A stretch of 64,000 nt of DNA from Yponomeuta sedellus (lineage: Eukaryota; Arthropoda; Insecta; Lepidoptera; Yponomeutidae). How positions within the stretch are numbered: position 1 is the stretch's first letter; every line of letters begins with the position of its first letter. Shown here piece after piece: positions 10,200 to 20,970 of this stretch. The DNA lies in contig OW203722.1 of NCBI GenBank assembly GCA_934045075.1, positions 899,001 to 963,000 of the forward strand, read 5' to 3'. A program made the translations under genes and the position numbers. The notes beneath the pieces are model-generated. The model was not told the DNA's origin. It was given only the letters and a program-made list of their open reading frames with translations, and searched no databases.

Positions 10200-10740
10200 G
10201 TGTCAAGTACACTTTGTTCCAAAAGGGCTACTATAACATAAAGGATTATTTAGATGGCAATGATGTCCGAAATTAAAGCAAGTACAATGCATGAGTTCTA
10301 TGTTTTATAGTAATTATGTAAACTCTGCACGGCTTCGGTGGCGCAGTGGTTTGCCACGCTGACTGTAAAACCGAAGGTCTCGGGTTCGATCCCCGGCCGG
10401 GTCAATATAGGAAACGAACTTTTCTAGTTTGTCTCGGGTCTTGGATGTTATCTGTGTATTTATTGTATTAAATCTATCGTCGAGTTAGCACCTATAACAC
10501 AAGTCATTTAGTTGTACTTAGTATAGGGCTAACGAGATCTCTGTAGTATGTCAATGAATATTTTTTTATTTATTTTATTTATTCTGTTAATTAAGGACTT
10601 TGAAAATACTGAGTTTGAAGTTTTGTTGTCCTATTTTTCAAAAAAATCGGTATGCCGTTTCGGACAAGTTCGTTGACAAACACTGTGACACGAGATTTTT
10701 GTATGTTAGATGCATGCAGGATTACCTCTAAACATAACCT
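10200..10740 (+). repeat. CR1-like LINE 3' end, split by a SINE
   Basis: 10200-10326 encodes the C-terminal GYYNIKDYLDGN-like end of the CR1-like ORF2 seen in full at 35528-38251. After the SINE (10327-10577) the 3' untranslated part resumes with TGTTAATTAAGGACTTTG. A partial second 3' tail follows from 10740. Confidence 0.7.
10327..10577 (+). repeat. tRNA(Tyr)-derived SINE (SINE-A), nested in a LINE tail
   Basis: Same structure as the copy at 1201: GTA-anticodon tRNA head, shared body, TTTA-type tail. It interrupts the CR1-like 3' untranslated region, so it is younger than that LINE insertion. Confidence 0.85.
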
Positions 10741-11030
10741 CTTAACTATCTACCTATTTAGATGACAATGATGTCTGTAATTAAAGCCAGTACAATGCAT
10801 GCGTTCTTTGTTTTGCAATAATTATGCAAGCTCATTGGGCATTACCCCCTATGATAGCACAACGTAGCGCTCTTTAAGGGAGGGCTATGCCCAGCAGTGG
10901 ACTAGTATAGCCTGACGACGACGACGATGCAAGCTCTGTTAAACCTAAGGACACCTAGTTTGACCTGTAACGTCCATTAAGCTGCGGTTCCTGCGCTACT
11001 TTGAATAAAACCTTTTATTTTATTTTATAC
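10741..11030 (+). repeat. CR1-like LINE 3' tail
   Basis: Starts TATTTAGATGACAATGATGT and ends ACTTTGAATAAAACC with TTTTA repeats, the family's 3' terminus. It is interrupted by an RTE-tail insertion at 10834-10926. Confidence 0.75.
10834..10926 (+). mobile_element. 5'-truncated RTE LINE tail with 10-bp target duplication
   Basis: GGGCATTACCCCCTATGATA, AGGGAGGGCTATGCCCAGCA and a GAC-repeat tail, flanked by ATGCAAGCTC at 10824-10833 and 10927-10936. The exact flanking duplication fixes both ends and shows target-primed insertion into an older LINE tail. Confidence 0.9.
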
Positions 11031-11419
11031 CCTTGATGTCGGGTGCTGTTCCATGATTTTATCAGTTTTATGGCATTTCGAATGAATGATATTTATCAAT
11101 ACGGACATAAATGAATGAAATTCACGCTTAACGCGCTTTACTAATGTCACAGCCTGGGGTAAATTAATGACGTAGATAAACGATTGATCTTCTCTATGTT
11201 TTAAATATTATTTATCAAACAACGTCACTACAAAGTAAACATACAAAAATAAAAGTATAAATCACATAAAACCAGTTAGAGAACCAGAAAAATTTACAAA
11301 TATAATCAAGAGTTGTTTTTATCATTAACTCTAAATTACCTACGTCTTTATAATGTACATAACATAATATAACATAACATAATTTTTTATACTCGTTTAC
11401 TTATATACAATTTGGACGC

Positions 11420-11765
11420 AGGCATTGCCGCTGCCTTCGGGCCGTATTTTAGTGGAGAAAAAGCCACGGGAATAAAACTCCACTCTGACCATCTTTTCTA
11501 AAGTCATCACCAAATACATCATAAACTAACATTAACATATACTGGCACATAAATTGCTCCTGGCCCCACACTAGGATACCTGTGGCGTGGGAATCAGAAA
11601 CAGCGACTTCACAAAGAACTTCCAGGATCTGGGGTTTTTGGCCCCGGCCGGGGTTTGAACACGGGACCTCTTGCATGGTAGGCAGGTGCAATACCGCTGC
11701 GCCACAGAGGTTGTCGGATATGGGTGATAAGATTTCATGATTGCCATCAATAACTTTAAATGCTG
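11420..11765. repeat. Unclassified repeat interrupted by a SINE
   Basis: 11420-11520 (GCCGCTGCCTTCGGGCCGTA, CTCTGACCATCTTTTC) and 11715-11765 (GATAAGATTTCATGATTGCC) match 32228-32395, where the two parts lie closer together. The Gly-type SINE at 11540-11714 separates them here. Confidence 0.65.
11540..11714 (-). repeat. tRNA(Gly)-like SINE
   Basis: On the minus strand the head reads CTCTGTGGCGCAGCGGTA, CTACCATGCAAGAGGTCCC and a degenerate B box. The anticodon loop CTACCAT resembles tRNA(Gly). The body contains CTAGTGTGGGGCCAGGAGCA. Other copies are at 12540, 27547 and 54197. Confidence 0.8.
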
Positions 11766-11784
11766 TGTAACATGTTACAATACG

Positions 11785-12245
11785 ATAGATGGCAGTCGTT
11801 AAGCTAGGTCAGAGGCCTTATTTTTTTATTTATTTCAGATAACATAGATCCATTTGGTTAGTAGTACTTATTAGGCACACTAAAAATATACACAGTTTGG
11901 TTAGTGACTTAAAAAAATTAAAAACATTAAAATATAAAATTACTTCTTATTAACAATCATATTTACATATCTACATTTACACTTAGGGCGGCTTGAAAAC
12001 TTCTGACAGTAAGACCAGCCACAGCAGACAGTAAGGTCTTGCAAGCCTCCACCAATCAGAATTAGCATGTAAGGAATAAATTTGTAGCGCTGAAATTTAC
12101 AGACACAATTTGGCAGTTTTTCGAAGATGTTGAATAGTTCTACAATGAATGTACCAACCCGGACTTGGCTCCCGTGGTGGAGTATGGCCTAAACCTTCTT
12201 TAGGGAAAAGACCCGTGCCCCTCAGTGGGGACATAATGGATTGAT
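11785..12245 (+). repeat. 5S-SINE pieces and a composite SINE with an alternative head
   Basis: Fragments at 11785-11818 and 11985-12040 belong to the 5S-SINE body. From 12042 a different about 110-bp head (GAATTAGCATGTAAGGAATA, ACAGACACAATTT, AGATGTTGAATAGTT) joins the 5S-SINE 3' part at CCAACCCGGACTTGG. The same head-tail junction occurs at 15265-15435, so it is a real element structure. Confidence 0.7.
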
Positions 12246-12289
12246 GATGATGTAACATATTACATGAAACCTCACGCTGGTCAGTACCC

Positions 12290-12500
12290 AGCTTAAGGCG
12301 CTTTAGGGTGCTAACTAGCGCCGCCACTGGAAAAAAAATAACTTGTGTCATAATACTAATTTACGACTATTTTCGAACCTACAGTCTAGAGCCTAGAATC
12401 AACAACCAAGGACTTTAATTACTTTTCGCCAAAAACGTCCGTTTTTTATTAAAGTTGTATTTTACTGATCATAGGGCCTAGACTGTAAGTTCTAAAAGTA
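12290..12500 (+). repeat. hAT-like nonautonomous element fragment
   Basis: AACTAGCGCCGCCACTGG and the CAACAACCAAGGACTTTAATT / CCTAGACTGTAAGTTC blocks match, in part inverted, the element at 52434-52890 whose left end is CAGGGCCGGATTA. The terminal part is missing here. Confidence 0.5.
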
Positions 12501-12539
12501 GTTGTAACAGTTGTTAAGATTTCTCAGTTAATTTATAGA

Positions 12540-12757
12540 TAAAAACGTATAACAACATAACATTTACATACAGGTCCATACATTGTATCTGGCTCCACAC
12601 TAGGATACCCTGTGTCGTTGTAGCCAGACACAACGACATCACAAACATGTAAACATCCAAGACCTGTGCTTTTTTTTTGTCCCCAGCCGGGGATCGAACC
12701 CGGGACCTCTTGCATGGTAGGCAGATGCGCTACCGCTGCGCCACAGAGGCCGTCATT
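12540..12757 (-). repeat. tRNA(Gly)-like SINE
   Basis: Well conserved copy: B box GGTTCGATCCCC, anticodon loop CTACCAT and body CACTAGGATACCC on the plus strand. The 3' end runs into ATAAAAACGTATAAC. Confidence 0.85.
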
Positions 12758-13235
12758 ATAAAAAAAGTCATGATTTTTTTTCATTAGTGACGCTATTTTG
12801 CGCTTCGAAACGCCTTAAGATACCCGTCTTGAAAGCCAAAGTAATTTTTATTATTTCCACTTTCGTTTCACGCCCGCATCGGCGCAGCACTACGAGAAAC
12901 AATATCCAAAGGAGATCGCGGCAATCTCGACCTTAAGTGCAGTTAATATCATCAAAACATTTAATCTACAATCGCATTAGGCCGTATCGAGCAATTAAGA
13001 GGGTCCTAACTACATTAGGATTTCGTGCCGGGACTCGGCCGCTGCCGTTCCTGGCCATTAAGTGTATAATCTGGCGGGGCAAACCCTTAGCCGGGATTAA
13101 AGAACGGTTGACAAAGACCCGAATTATTATAAATGCGCATAAATACAGGGTGTGGCGTAAAAGGTAGCCTAAAACCGTTTCTGCAGTTGCGGGGAAACGT
13201 GAGACGAGTAGCCGGTGCGAATATGAATATTTACT
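12758..13235. other. Unassigned stretch
   Basis: Short ORFs only (76 codons at 12937-13167) without recognisable domains. Confidence 0.35.
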
Positions 13236-13495
13236 TTTTTTAAACCTATTTAGAGGCTAAAAATTTCACAAAAAATTTAAAAACTCTGTACGTAATACAG
13301 AGAGTATTGTGAAGAGGTTCGAAATTTCACTGATGCCGGTTGAGTCGCCTATTAGCCCATTTGTTCAGTTGGAAGAGCGCTGGCACGGATAGCCAGAGGT
13401 CGCGAGATCGAATCCCGGCATGGGTGGAATTTTTAGCCTCTAAATAGGTTTTTAAAATTGTCCTTAGCACGGGTTAGTGCATTAAAAATAATATA
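13236..13495 (+). repeat. SINE-B copy with inverted 5' end
   Basis: Begins with the inverted terminal piece AACCTATTTAGAGGC, then the spacer (GTACGTAATACAGAGAGTAT), then the tRNA-like core (about 13357-13428, anticodon arm CTGGC-ACGGATA-GCCAG), then GCCTCTAAATAGG and CTTAGCACGGGTTAGTGCAT. Confidence 0.8.
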
Positions 13496-13512
13496 ATTAA
13501 CTTATTTAGTGA

Positions 13513-13757
13513 AGCTCTCAGAGGGAGAGAGAGAGAGAGAGACAGAGAGAGTATGAGCTTAATTACCCCGAATCGGAAGTTTCAACCGCTTAGGTACTTG
13601 AACACCTCAGACAATTATGACGTTTTCCATCACTTCACAAATGTGCATAACTTAGAAAACCAAGTCATTGGTATATGCCCGCACTGGGTGGGAATCAAAC
13701 CTGGTTCTGTCGCTTCCGAATCCATTGTTCTACCCACTGGACTACCGCGGCTTATGA
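13513..13757 (-). repeat. SINE-C, nearly complete
   Basis: On the minus strand: tRNA-like head (13680-13757), CCAATGACTTGGTTTTC, a TTTGTGAAGTGATGG segment, a GGGTAATTAAGCTCATAC block, then CTCT repeats. It lacks only the last CCCTGCAGTGGGACGT block. Confidence 0.65.
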
Positions 13758-14080
13758 ATATTATCATACACTCTTATATAAATATCAACATACCTATATA
13801 AACTATTTCATATATTATAGTTGTGATAAACATACATAAATATCTTATAACAAAAATCTACGCGCACTTACATTATTTTTTCAATTAAGTTTATATATTT
13901 CAGACAATCAGTCCATAGTTATATTTCAAAAGATAACATTTTGTTTTAATAATAGTCTTATAACTTATCACTATGTTAGTATGGAACATTATTTTTAAAT
14001 CACAGCAATAGAATAACTTTAACCTTTATTTAAAGGTTAAAGTTAGACCCAACTAAAAATGTGATAGTTATGTATGCAAT

Positions 14081-14258
14081 TGTGGCGAGCACATGTCAAC
14101 TCTGCGCGCGCACTACAAACTCCAACATTCCTGCATCGCGCAATCAAAGTGTTTCAATGACATACCATAAATATAACGTCCGACTAACAATAGTTGGACT
14201 GGCCGTCCCCAGGCATACGTTTGTAGTGCGCGCGCAGAGTTGACATGTGCTCGCCACA
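14081..14258. mobile_element. MITE-like element with 40-bp perfect terminal inverted repeats
   Basis: Arms 14081-14120 and 14219-14258 are exact reverse complements starting TGTGGCGAGCACATGTCAAC. CAAT flanks both ends (14077-14080, 14259-14262), a possible 4-bp target duplication. The centre contains a small GTCC/GGAC hairpin. No transposase is present, so it is nonautonomous. Confidence 0.75.
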
Positions 14259-14334
14259 CAATAATCACGCTCCCCGCTTATTGCATACATAAAATACATA
14301 CAGAAAAAACAAAATAAAAAACTGTACCATGTGA

Positions 14335-14420
14335 CAAGCTTTAGATTAGAACGCTTTATTGTACACACCAGAAAACAAAATACATAAAGGGCTTTACTTT
14401 GCAATAAGAGCATGAAAATA
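14335..14420 (-). repeat. LINE tail fragment
   Basis: AACGCTTTATTGTACACACC and the following A-rich part resemble the minus-strand view of the TATC-ended LINE tail at 7085. Short and degenerate. Confidence 0.35.
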
Positions 14421-14744
14421 TTTAAAACTACTCAAAGTGTTCTCGGCAAATGCAAAGTAGGTCATCCAGAGGCAGGTAGATCGATGGTTTAGTTAAGATA
14501 GATGCTGGAGCCCGACACCGAGGGATTCTGCGAGGCCATTCAGGATTCCACGTAAGACGCTAAAGGCTACATGGAAATAGATCGCCCTCTCTGCGCGAGA
14601 CCTACTCGCAGCAGGGGTATTCTTGTTTTCAGCTGACTGACGGGAGCTTATTCCAGATAACAGTGTAAACACAGCTAGTAGCTAGTTGAACTAGTGATTC
14701 GAAGAGTTCCTTTAAGTGTATTTTCTTGGGAAAAAATGCGTAGA

Positions 14745-14850
14745 TAGAATAGAGGACGCTTTAGTGCACACCCAGAAAAAAAAGAATGAGAACCATAATT
14801 TCATAAATCTTAGTAATGTCCATTAGCCAATTATTAAATCTATAATATAA
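14745..14850 (-). repeat. LINE 3' tail with TATC-type end
   Basis: GATAGAATAGAGGACGCTTT, then CACCCAGAAAAAAAAG and ACCATAATTTCATAAATC match the tail at 7085-7140 on the same strand. Confidence 0.55.
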
Positions 14851-14854
14851 AAAT

Positions 14855-15040
14855 TGCAATCGCTGATTGTGTTGGTAAGCGCAAATCTCAAGAGTAGCTG
14901 AACCAATTTCGGTGATTCTTTTTTAGAATATTCCTTGAAGTACGAGGATGGTTCTTACGGAGAGAAAAGTAAAAAATAAATAAATAAAGAATCGACTGTT
15001 AGGCGGTACGAAGTTCGCTGGGTCAGCTAATTGAAAATAA
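14855..15040 (+). repeat. Helitron-like 3' fragment
   Basis: AATATAAAAATTGCAATCG at the start and GGTACGAAGTTCGCTGGGTC-AGCTAATT at the end match the layout of 49750-49965, which ends with a short hairpin and GCTAGT. Decayed. Confidence 0.4.
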
Positions 15041-15264
15041 AAAAGCAGAAATAAGGATGCCGCTAACGCACTCCTAGAGTACACAGAGCGTGACGTTCAT
15101 CTGAACTGTTTATTCTTCAGTTTTACAAAGGTCGAATACTTTTTAATTTTCCGATGAAAAAATAAAGATTTTACATTATTCTGTGCGCCAATCACGGCGC
15201 ACAGAGCGTGCCAGGCCAAGTTCTCGCCAGGTCCGCACTACGCACATATTTACATTAATTGTGC

Positions 15265-15435
15265 GTTATCTACCCTTGTATGTCCCCACTGCTGGGGCAC
15301 GTACTCCACCAAGGGGGCCAAGTCCGGGTTGGTACATTCATTGTAAAACTATTCAACATCTTCTAAAAACTGCTAAATTGTGTCTGTATATTTCAAAGCT
15401 ACAAATTTATTGCTTACATTGCTAATTCTGCGAAA
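15265..15435 (-). repeat. Composite 5S-SINE with alternative head
   Basis: On the minus strand an about 105-bp head shared with 12042-12150 runs into CCAACCCGGACTTGGCCCCC and the terminal CCCCAGCAGTGGGGACATAC. An internal deletion removes the GCAGGAAG block. Confidence 0.7.
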
Positions 15436-15938
15436 ACAAAGAACTTGGAAAGTTCTTATAAATCTCATATTTTTTGGGAAGAGATTTTCTTTTACATTTA
15501 TGTTGTAAAGGGATTGCATTTCCTTTCGAAACATTAAACCAAAAGATAAATCTGGTCGCTATCCAAAAAATGCTAGTCCCACTTGATCGCACCAGCCTCA
15601 AAAAGAAGTGGCAATCGCTAAATGAAGCGTCCTTTAATTATGCAGCTTTTGCGAGATTGAAAATCAGTTTTGGATCGCTGCGTTGTAAAAGCCGCCGTCA
15701 GCGCTTACAAGTGTTGCCAGCTCTAGCCGGCCCAAAACATTATACTTCAGAGGAACGCTTCTGTTAACGCTGCGCAGTATAGTAAGGTTAACACTGAGGT
15801 CTGCATTGACACGTGGATAGCAAACAAATTACTATTATTATTGACTAACTTAAGAGTAAATTATATAATAACAAAACATAAGGGCCCTAAAAAATATTAT
15901 TTGTATTTTTGAACTAAAACTTTCGTAAGCACAACACA
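15436..15938. other. Unassigned stretch
   Basis: A 97-codon ORF at 15474-15767 has no recognisable domain or ordinary gene context. Confidence 0.35.
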
Positions 15939-16173
15939 TTGTAGACTTTTAGTCCGGCTTTACTTACGGGTGTTGTTATATCGGAAAAGTCCGACCAGGT
16001 TTCGCTCCGATTCGCGACAAGCAACCAGCGAGCAGCAAGTGTGAGACAAGCAACCGACGACGCGAGCTCCGTCTCTGCTCACCATGATTAAGCTCTGCGA
16101 ATCGGAGCGAAACCTGGTCGGACTTTTCCGATATAACAACACCCGTAAGTAAATCCGGACTAAAAGTCTACAA
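15939..16173. mobile_element. MITE-like element with 76-bp terminal inverted repeats
   Basis: Arms 15939-16014 and 16098-16173 match as reverse complements with about one mismatch, starting TTGTAGACTTTTAGTCCGG. The loop is GC-rich and carries two CGACAAGCAACC-like units. No clear target duplication and no coding sequence. Confidence 0.8.
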
Positions 16174-16221
16174 ATATTATTTGTGTTTCTTAATGATTCG
16201 CGATACTCATGCATAGTTGTT

Positions 16222-16515
16222 TATTAAACGGGTCTAATCATGATTATTTATTAGGTAAAACGTAATTAAAACGTTTTTAAAATTGCCCTTAGCACGGGTT
16301 AGTGCATTAAAAAAAAAGTATAAAACGTAATTACTTTATTTCCCGACGTTTCGGCAGCGTTACAGTTGCCGTGGTCTCGGGTAGACTGAAGTGGCGAGTA
16401 CAGTAAATCATTGTAAGTTCACTTTTAGTTTTTCGCAGCTGGCTAACACACACGTCGGGAAATAAGGCAATTACGTTTTACTTAATAAATTATCGCGATA
16501 GGCCCGTTAAATATT
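16222..16515. mobile_element. Penelope-type foldback, with a SINE-B tail fragment inside
   Basis: The outer inverted parts are TTAAACGGGTCTAATC on the left and GATAGGCCCGTTAA on the right. The interior has TTTCCCGACGTTTCGGCAGC and CCGTGGTCTCGGG. A SINE-B end (CTTAGCACGGGTTAGTGCAT) lies at about 16276-16315. Confidence 0.5.
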
Positions 16516-17985
16516 ATTGTTATGTCTAGTGTAACTTTACGTAAAAAACTCGTTAATTAAGTTAAAACCTGTGCTTAAAGAAAAATATATTATTATGTGA
16601 AGTTTCTTTGTTAGCTTCTTGTTGACATAAGATGTTTATTACATTTGGTTTTTATTGTGAATAAAATACTCACGACCGAAATTAATAGCGTGCGTTAAAA
16701 GAGACCTACACGCAGCATTAGATGGCTCTATATTAAAGAAGAGATAGTAGAGTGAATAGAAAAAATGAGCTCTAGTACTACCCAGGCTGAAGCTTTTGAG
16801 TAGTCCCTCTATATCCTTAACCCAGCTCCGCAGGCACTCGGTGTTGCCATTAATTCCGATTGCGCTAATTAATTTCCCGTTCTCCGGTTCCGGTCGCGAC
16901 GCGGTGTGAGTTATTGCTGTTATGCTGTATTAAAACTGCGCCTAGGATTAACGCGAATATTGTAATTATTTTTATATAAGGCTGAACTCGTAAGCAATGC
17001 ATAAAATACTTTATGCATTATGAACTTACATACGTAAGTTCTTATAAGATCACTTTTACGAGGCCTGAATTCAATATTAATTTGACCTGCAGTGAACTGC
17101 CTACAAAGAATTGAACCGCTTACTGCAGATAGGAAACATGTACACAAAACAAAACTTTTCAAGATACACAATAAACTGTGCACTGAAAAAATACATGTTG
17201 CCTTTTTGGAGGAAACAAAACTCTTAGCATGATGTCACACTATTAATTTTAGCGATAGTTGTTTCTTTTTTACCCTCTTGAAACATATTTTTGACAGAAA
17301 CTCAATTTCGCCGCTGTGCACACATGTTTCCTTTCTGCAGTAAGCGTTTCAAATAAAATCAATTGTTCAATTGTATATCAATGTTTCACTTACAGATCAA
17401 ATGTAGAGTTTAAATAATTTTCTTTCATAATTTAATTATTTTTTCAGCTTCTCCATAAAAAGTAGGCAAAGTAACGTCCCGATTAGTCTTTTTAACATGC
17501 AATCTTAATGATAAATACACGATTCCTTAAAGCACTCCTCAAAGGCAGTTTAAATGGTCTGTGGTGAATGGAAAAGCGTGACCGCAGATTATATAAACTG
17601 TTTCTGATGAATGTTTTAGAGGAATGTTTTTTTTATACATAAGTCCGTTAATGTCATACAAGAGCTTGAGCTTTGCAATAAGAGAATTCCTCGCGCTGAA
17701 AAAAGTTTACTACGATGCCGAATCCTCATGATGTCGACGAGCTAAAAAGAAATTTAACTTTTGCATTATATTACATTGCATTTAATCCTATATCCGCCGT
17801 CTGTACTCTTAGGTTCAGAAATATCTGTGTAATTTCCATTGTTATGTGCAATAATTTTATGTGTTTTTAGCTATGTTCAGCAGTGTGCATTCTTCTTAAT
17901 CTCCTCATATAGGTGACCTTAGAACGACCTCGTAAAAGTTCATCAGCTGTGGCCTGCAAGTCCCGATCACACTTAAAAAATGATT
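16516..17985. other. Unassigned stretch
   Basis: AT-rich, with only short ORFs (87 codons at 16920-17183). No repeat family or gene was recognised. Confidence 0.35.
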
Positions 17986-17989
17986 AGAT

Positions 17990-18420
17990 CGGCGGTACCG
18001 GAGCGCTAAATCTCCGGCTTGTTTTCTAAGTTACGTACATTTGTGAAGTTAAAGTCCCAATAACACTTGATAACTGTGAAGGAAAACATCGTGACGAAAT
18101 CCTGGTGTTAAGCACCGAATGGTGCCCTACTTTTCTGTTTTAATAAAAATATATTTCTATTTATAATTCCGTGTTTATTCGATCATAATAATATTTTAAT
18201 AATAGATTAACCAACCAATTAATAATAGATTAGACAGAATTTAAAACTGACATAAGTAAAAAAGACAATATGTACAAAAAGTCAAAATAAACAATAAAAA
18301 AAGGTCTGTCGCCAACACCTAGTATCTGTTAGTGTTAACATACCTCTGCGCTTGCTACGAATGATGTCCTAAATATAAGGCTACGTGCGGAAATCTCGGG
18401 CTTAACTAAGCACACAACTC
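17990..18420 (+). repeat. SINE-C body fragments
   Basis: GTACATTTGTGAAGTTAAAG, GTGAAGGAAAACATCGTGAC (18080) and CTACGTGCGGAAATCTCGG (18381) correspond to successive parts of the copy at 60785-61010. Interrupted by AT-rich sequence. Confidence 0.45.
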
Positions 18421-18490
18421 GAAATGTTACCTTGGAAATATTAATATTAAGTTAGGATTAATTAATTAAGGAAATATTAAGCACACAACT

Positions 18491-19383
18491 CTACCAAATG
18501 TCAAAGTAGTTGACAGCAAAGTTATATTGGGAAGGGACAAACTAGACCTTGTCGAAGATACTGTATTTTTAGGTATCACAATTGATGCAAAGCTTCAATG
18601 GGGTCCTCATATAGAAAAATTGGCAAATAGGCTTAGCTCTGCAGCATATGCTGTTAAAAGAATTAGGGAACTAACTGACGTCGCAACTGCCAGGCTCGTT
18701 TATTTTAGTTACTTCCATAGTATCATGTCCTACGGCATACTACTGTGGGGACGGGCAGCGGACATTGAGACCATCTTCGTCTTGCAGAAAAGAGCGATCA
18801 GATTCATCTATAAGCTAGGCAGTAGAGACTCGTTAAGAGAATTCTTTAAAGAAACAAACATCCTGACAGTTGCCAGTCAGTATATCTATGAAAATATTAT
18901 GTATGTCAGGAAAAATATTAGCAACTTTAAAACTGCAGGTAGCCAACATAATGTAAATACTAGAAATAAACATAAACTTTTGATCCCAAGATTTAGGCTG
19001 GCAAAAGTTAATACATCCTTCATGGGGCATTGTATACGCTTCTACAATAAAATCCCTGAAGATATATTAAGTTTGACTGAAGCGCGGTTCAAAAAATGTG
19101 TAAAGTACACTTTGTGCCAAAAGAGCTACTATAATATTAAGGATTATTTAGATGACAATGATGTCTGGAATTCAAGCATGTAAAATTCACGAGTTTTGTA
19201 GTATCTGTGTAAATTCTGTTAATTAAGGAATTTGAAAAGACTAAGTTTGGAGTTTTTTTGTCCATTTTTTCTCCAAAATGATCCAGATTTTGAAATGGAC
19301 ACCTAGTTTAACTTGTAACGTTCATTAAGCCGCAGTATCTACGCTACTTTGAATAAAACCTTTTCATTTCATTTCATTTCATA
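18491..19383 (+). pseudogene. CR1-like LINE, 5'-truncated, reverse transcriptase C-terminus
   Basis: 18527-19183 encodes 218 residues almost identical to the end of the ORF2 at 35528-38251 (for example FLGITIDAKLQWGPHIEKLA, ARLVYFSYFHS, RFYNKIPEDILSL). It begins inside the segment just after the catalytic FADD region and runs through the 3' untranslated part to a TTTCA-repeat end at about 19383. Truncation removes endonuclease and catalytic motifs, so it is dead. Its closeness to the longer copy suggests recent activity of the family. Confidence 0.9.
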
Positions 19384-19667
19384 TTTGACGGCTAACGTGC
19401 AATTATTAACTTGAGTAAACTGTGAAGGGCAGTGATAAAATCACAGTGCACTCCAGTTAATAATGGATCACATCGCGCAAGTTTTCAAATTAAAACCACG
19501 TTCCGGGAACGGCGTTGCAGTCGCCAGTAAAATAAGAAAAGTTGGACTGTGGACATTATTGCCCTACAGTTCCAATAGATCGCCGACCAATAGATCGCTG
19601 CCTTGTAGACAGATATCGTGATTCCTGCGGCTTGTTTTATATAACTACAATTCATGGCTTACATAGC

Positions 19668-19963
19668 TTGAGTTAAGCAACAACAGGCGCGGTCAGGTAC
19701 AGGATGGGAGACCGTCCCGTGACCACCGCTAGAGGCATTTTGTGCTTCGCAAGGCACGTTAAGCCGTTTGTGCCGGCTGTCATGTAATGGCAGTCGTTAA
19801 GCCATGTCAGACGCCTTATGGGCGGCTTGATAACTTCTGACAGTAAGGCTCGCCACTGTCTTACAATCCTCCAACAACCCGGACTTGGCCCCCGTGGTGG
19901 AGTATGGCCTAACTTTCCTGCGATGCAGGAAGCGACCCGTGCCCCAGCAGTGGGGGCATACAA
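19668..19963 (+). repeat. 5S rRNA-derived SINE
   Basis: Head GTTAAGCAACAACAGGCGCG and GGATGGGAGACCGTCCCGTG, full body, and end GCCCCAGCAGTGGGGGCATA. The extreme 5' segment (ACCGAGTGATTGG) is absent. Confidence 0.85.
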
Positions 19964-20800
19964 GATAAGATAAAGTTTATTCGACCAAAGCACAAGTATA
20001 AATCACTTACATTGTATGTTACATTGATTTATTCATATGTGAAGTAATAGTTGCTTGGTATTCATAGTAGGCTACAAAACTTTGTTATGAAATACCAGCT
20101 CCTTCTTTTAACAGTATTTTGAAAATAAATGTGGGTAGGTGGTCGCACTTACAAACTTTACAAGGGTTGATATCGATCAATGTGTTATGCTTTATCCTCC
20201 TAAGCCCTGGCGTCCTAGAAATAGGACATCACGAATAACTTTCTTGATTCACACCCAATGATTTAGTATCGGAAAACTTACTGTTCCAGGTCCAATTTTT
20301 TCCTCATAATTTTTTGGACAACAAGAAGAAAAAGTTCTTCAAAATCTACGTAGTTTTAGAAGACTTGCAGTAAGTGTTACTTCCAGGGCTAAGGACGTTA
20401 AGTAGCTTACACAAGGTGTTATTGAGATAAGTGTGTGTTTGTCTCAAAGCACAAATACATTACTTATCTATCTATCACAATGAAATATGATATGTAGTTC
20501 TAGAAAGGCCTGATTAAAACATTTTTTAAGTATCATATACTTCAAAAATGTTTTAGTGACATGCTATAATAAGTGTGATCGTTTGAACGCATAAATCGTT
20601 GTAAATTTAGATGTTTATCGTGTATCATGCATAAACGAATTTTGGACAAATTTGGCTCACATTAATAACTTGACTAGTATTCTACATTAATTTTACAACA
20701 AAGGAAGTCTCGCCATGAGTAGTTTTTCATGGTATTGTTTTCACTAAAATTAATGGATACTAGAAAAAAAACTAATTTGTCGGTACATCAACTTTTATAT
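19964..20800. other. Unassigned stretch
   Basis: AT-rich, with no recognised gene or repeat apart from short simple-sequence runs. Confidence 0.35.
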
Positions 20801-20802
20801 TT

Positions 20803-20970
20803 TAGCATTACAAAGTGAAAATTACTTTGCTAAATTCCGCCAAAGATCCCACAAGCACCATGGGGTTAGTTATGCATCGCCCCACTTTTTCAAGCAGAAG
20901 CAAGACACTTGTGCTTGTGGGATTTTTGGCGAAATTTAGCAAAGTACTTAATTTTCACTTTTTAATGCTA
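20803..20970. mobile_element. MITE-like inverted-repeat element
   Basis: Arms 20803-20858 and 20911-20970 are inverted (TAGCATTACAAAGTGAAAAT; TCCCACAAGCAC) with a few gaps. The 52-bp centre holds GCATCGCCCCAC. No target duplication was identified. Confidence 0.65.

Noticed and set aside
15474..15767. 97-codon plus-strand ORF as a small gene
   Set aside because: No domain, no splice or promoter context, and composition like its surroundings.
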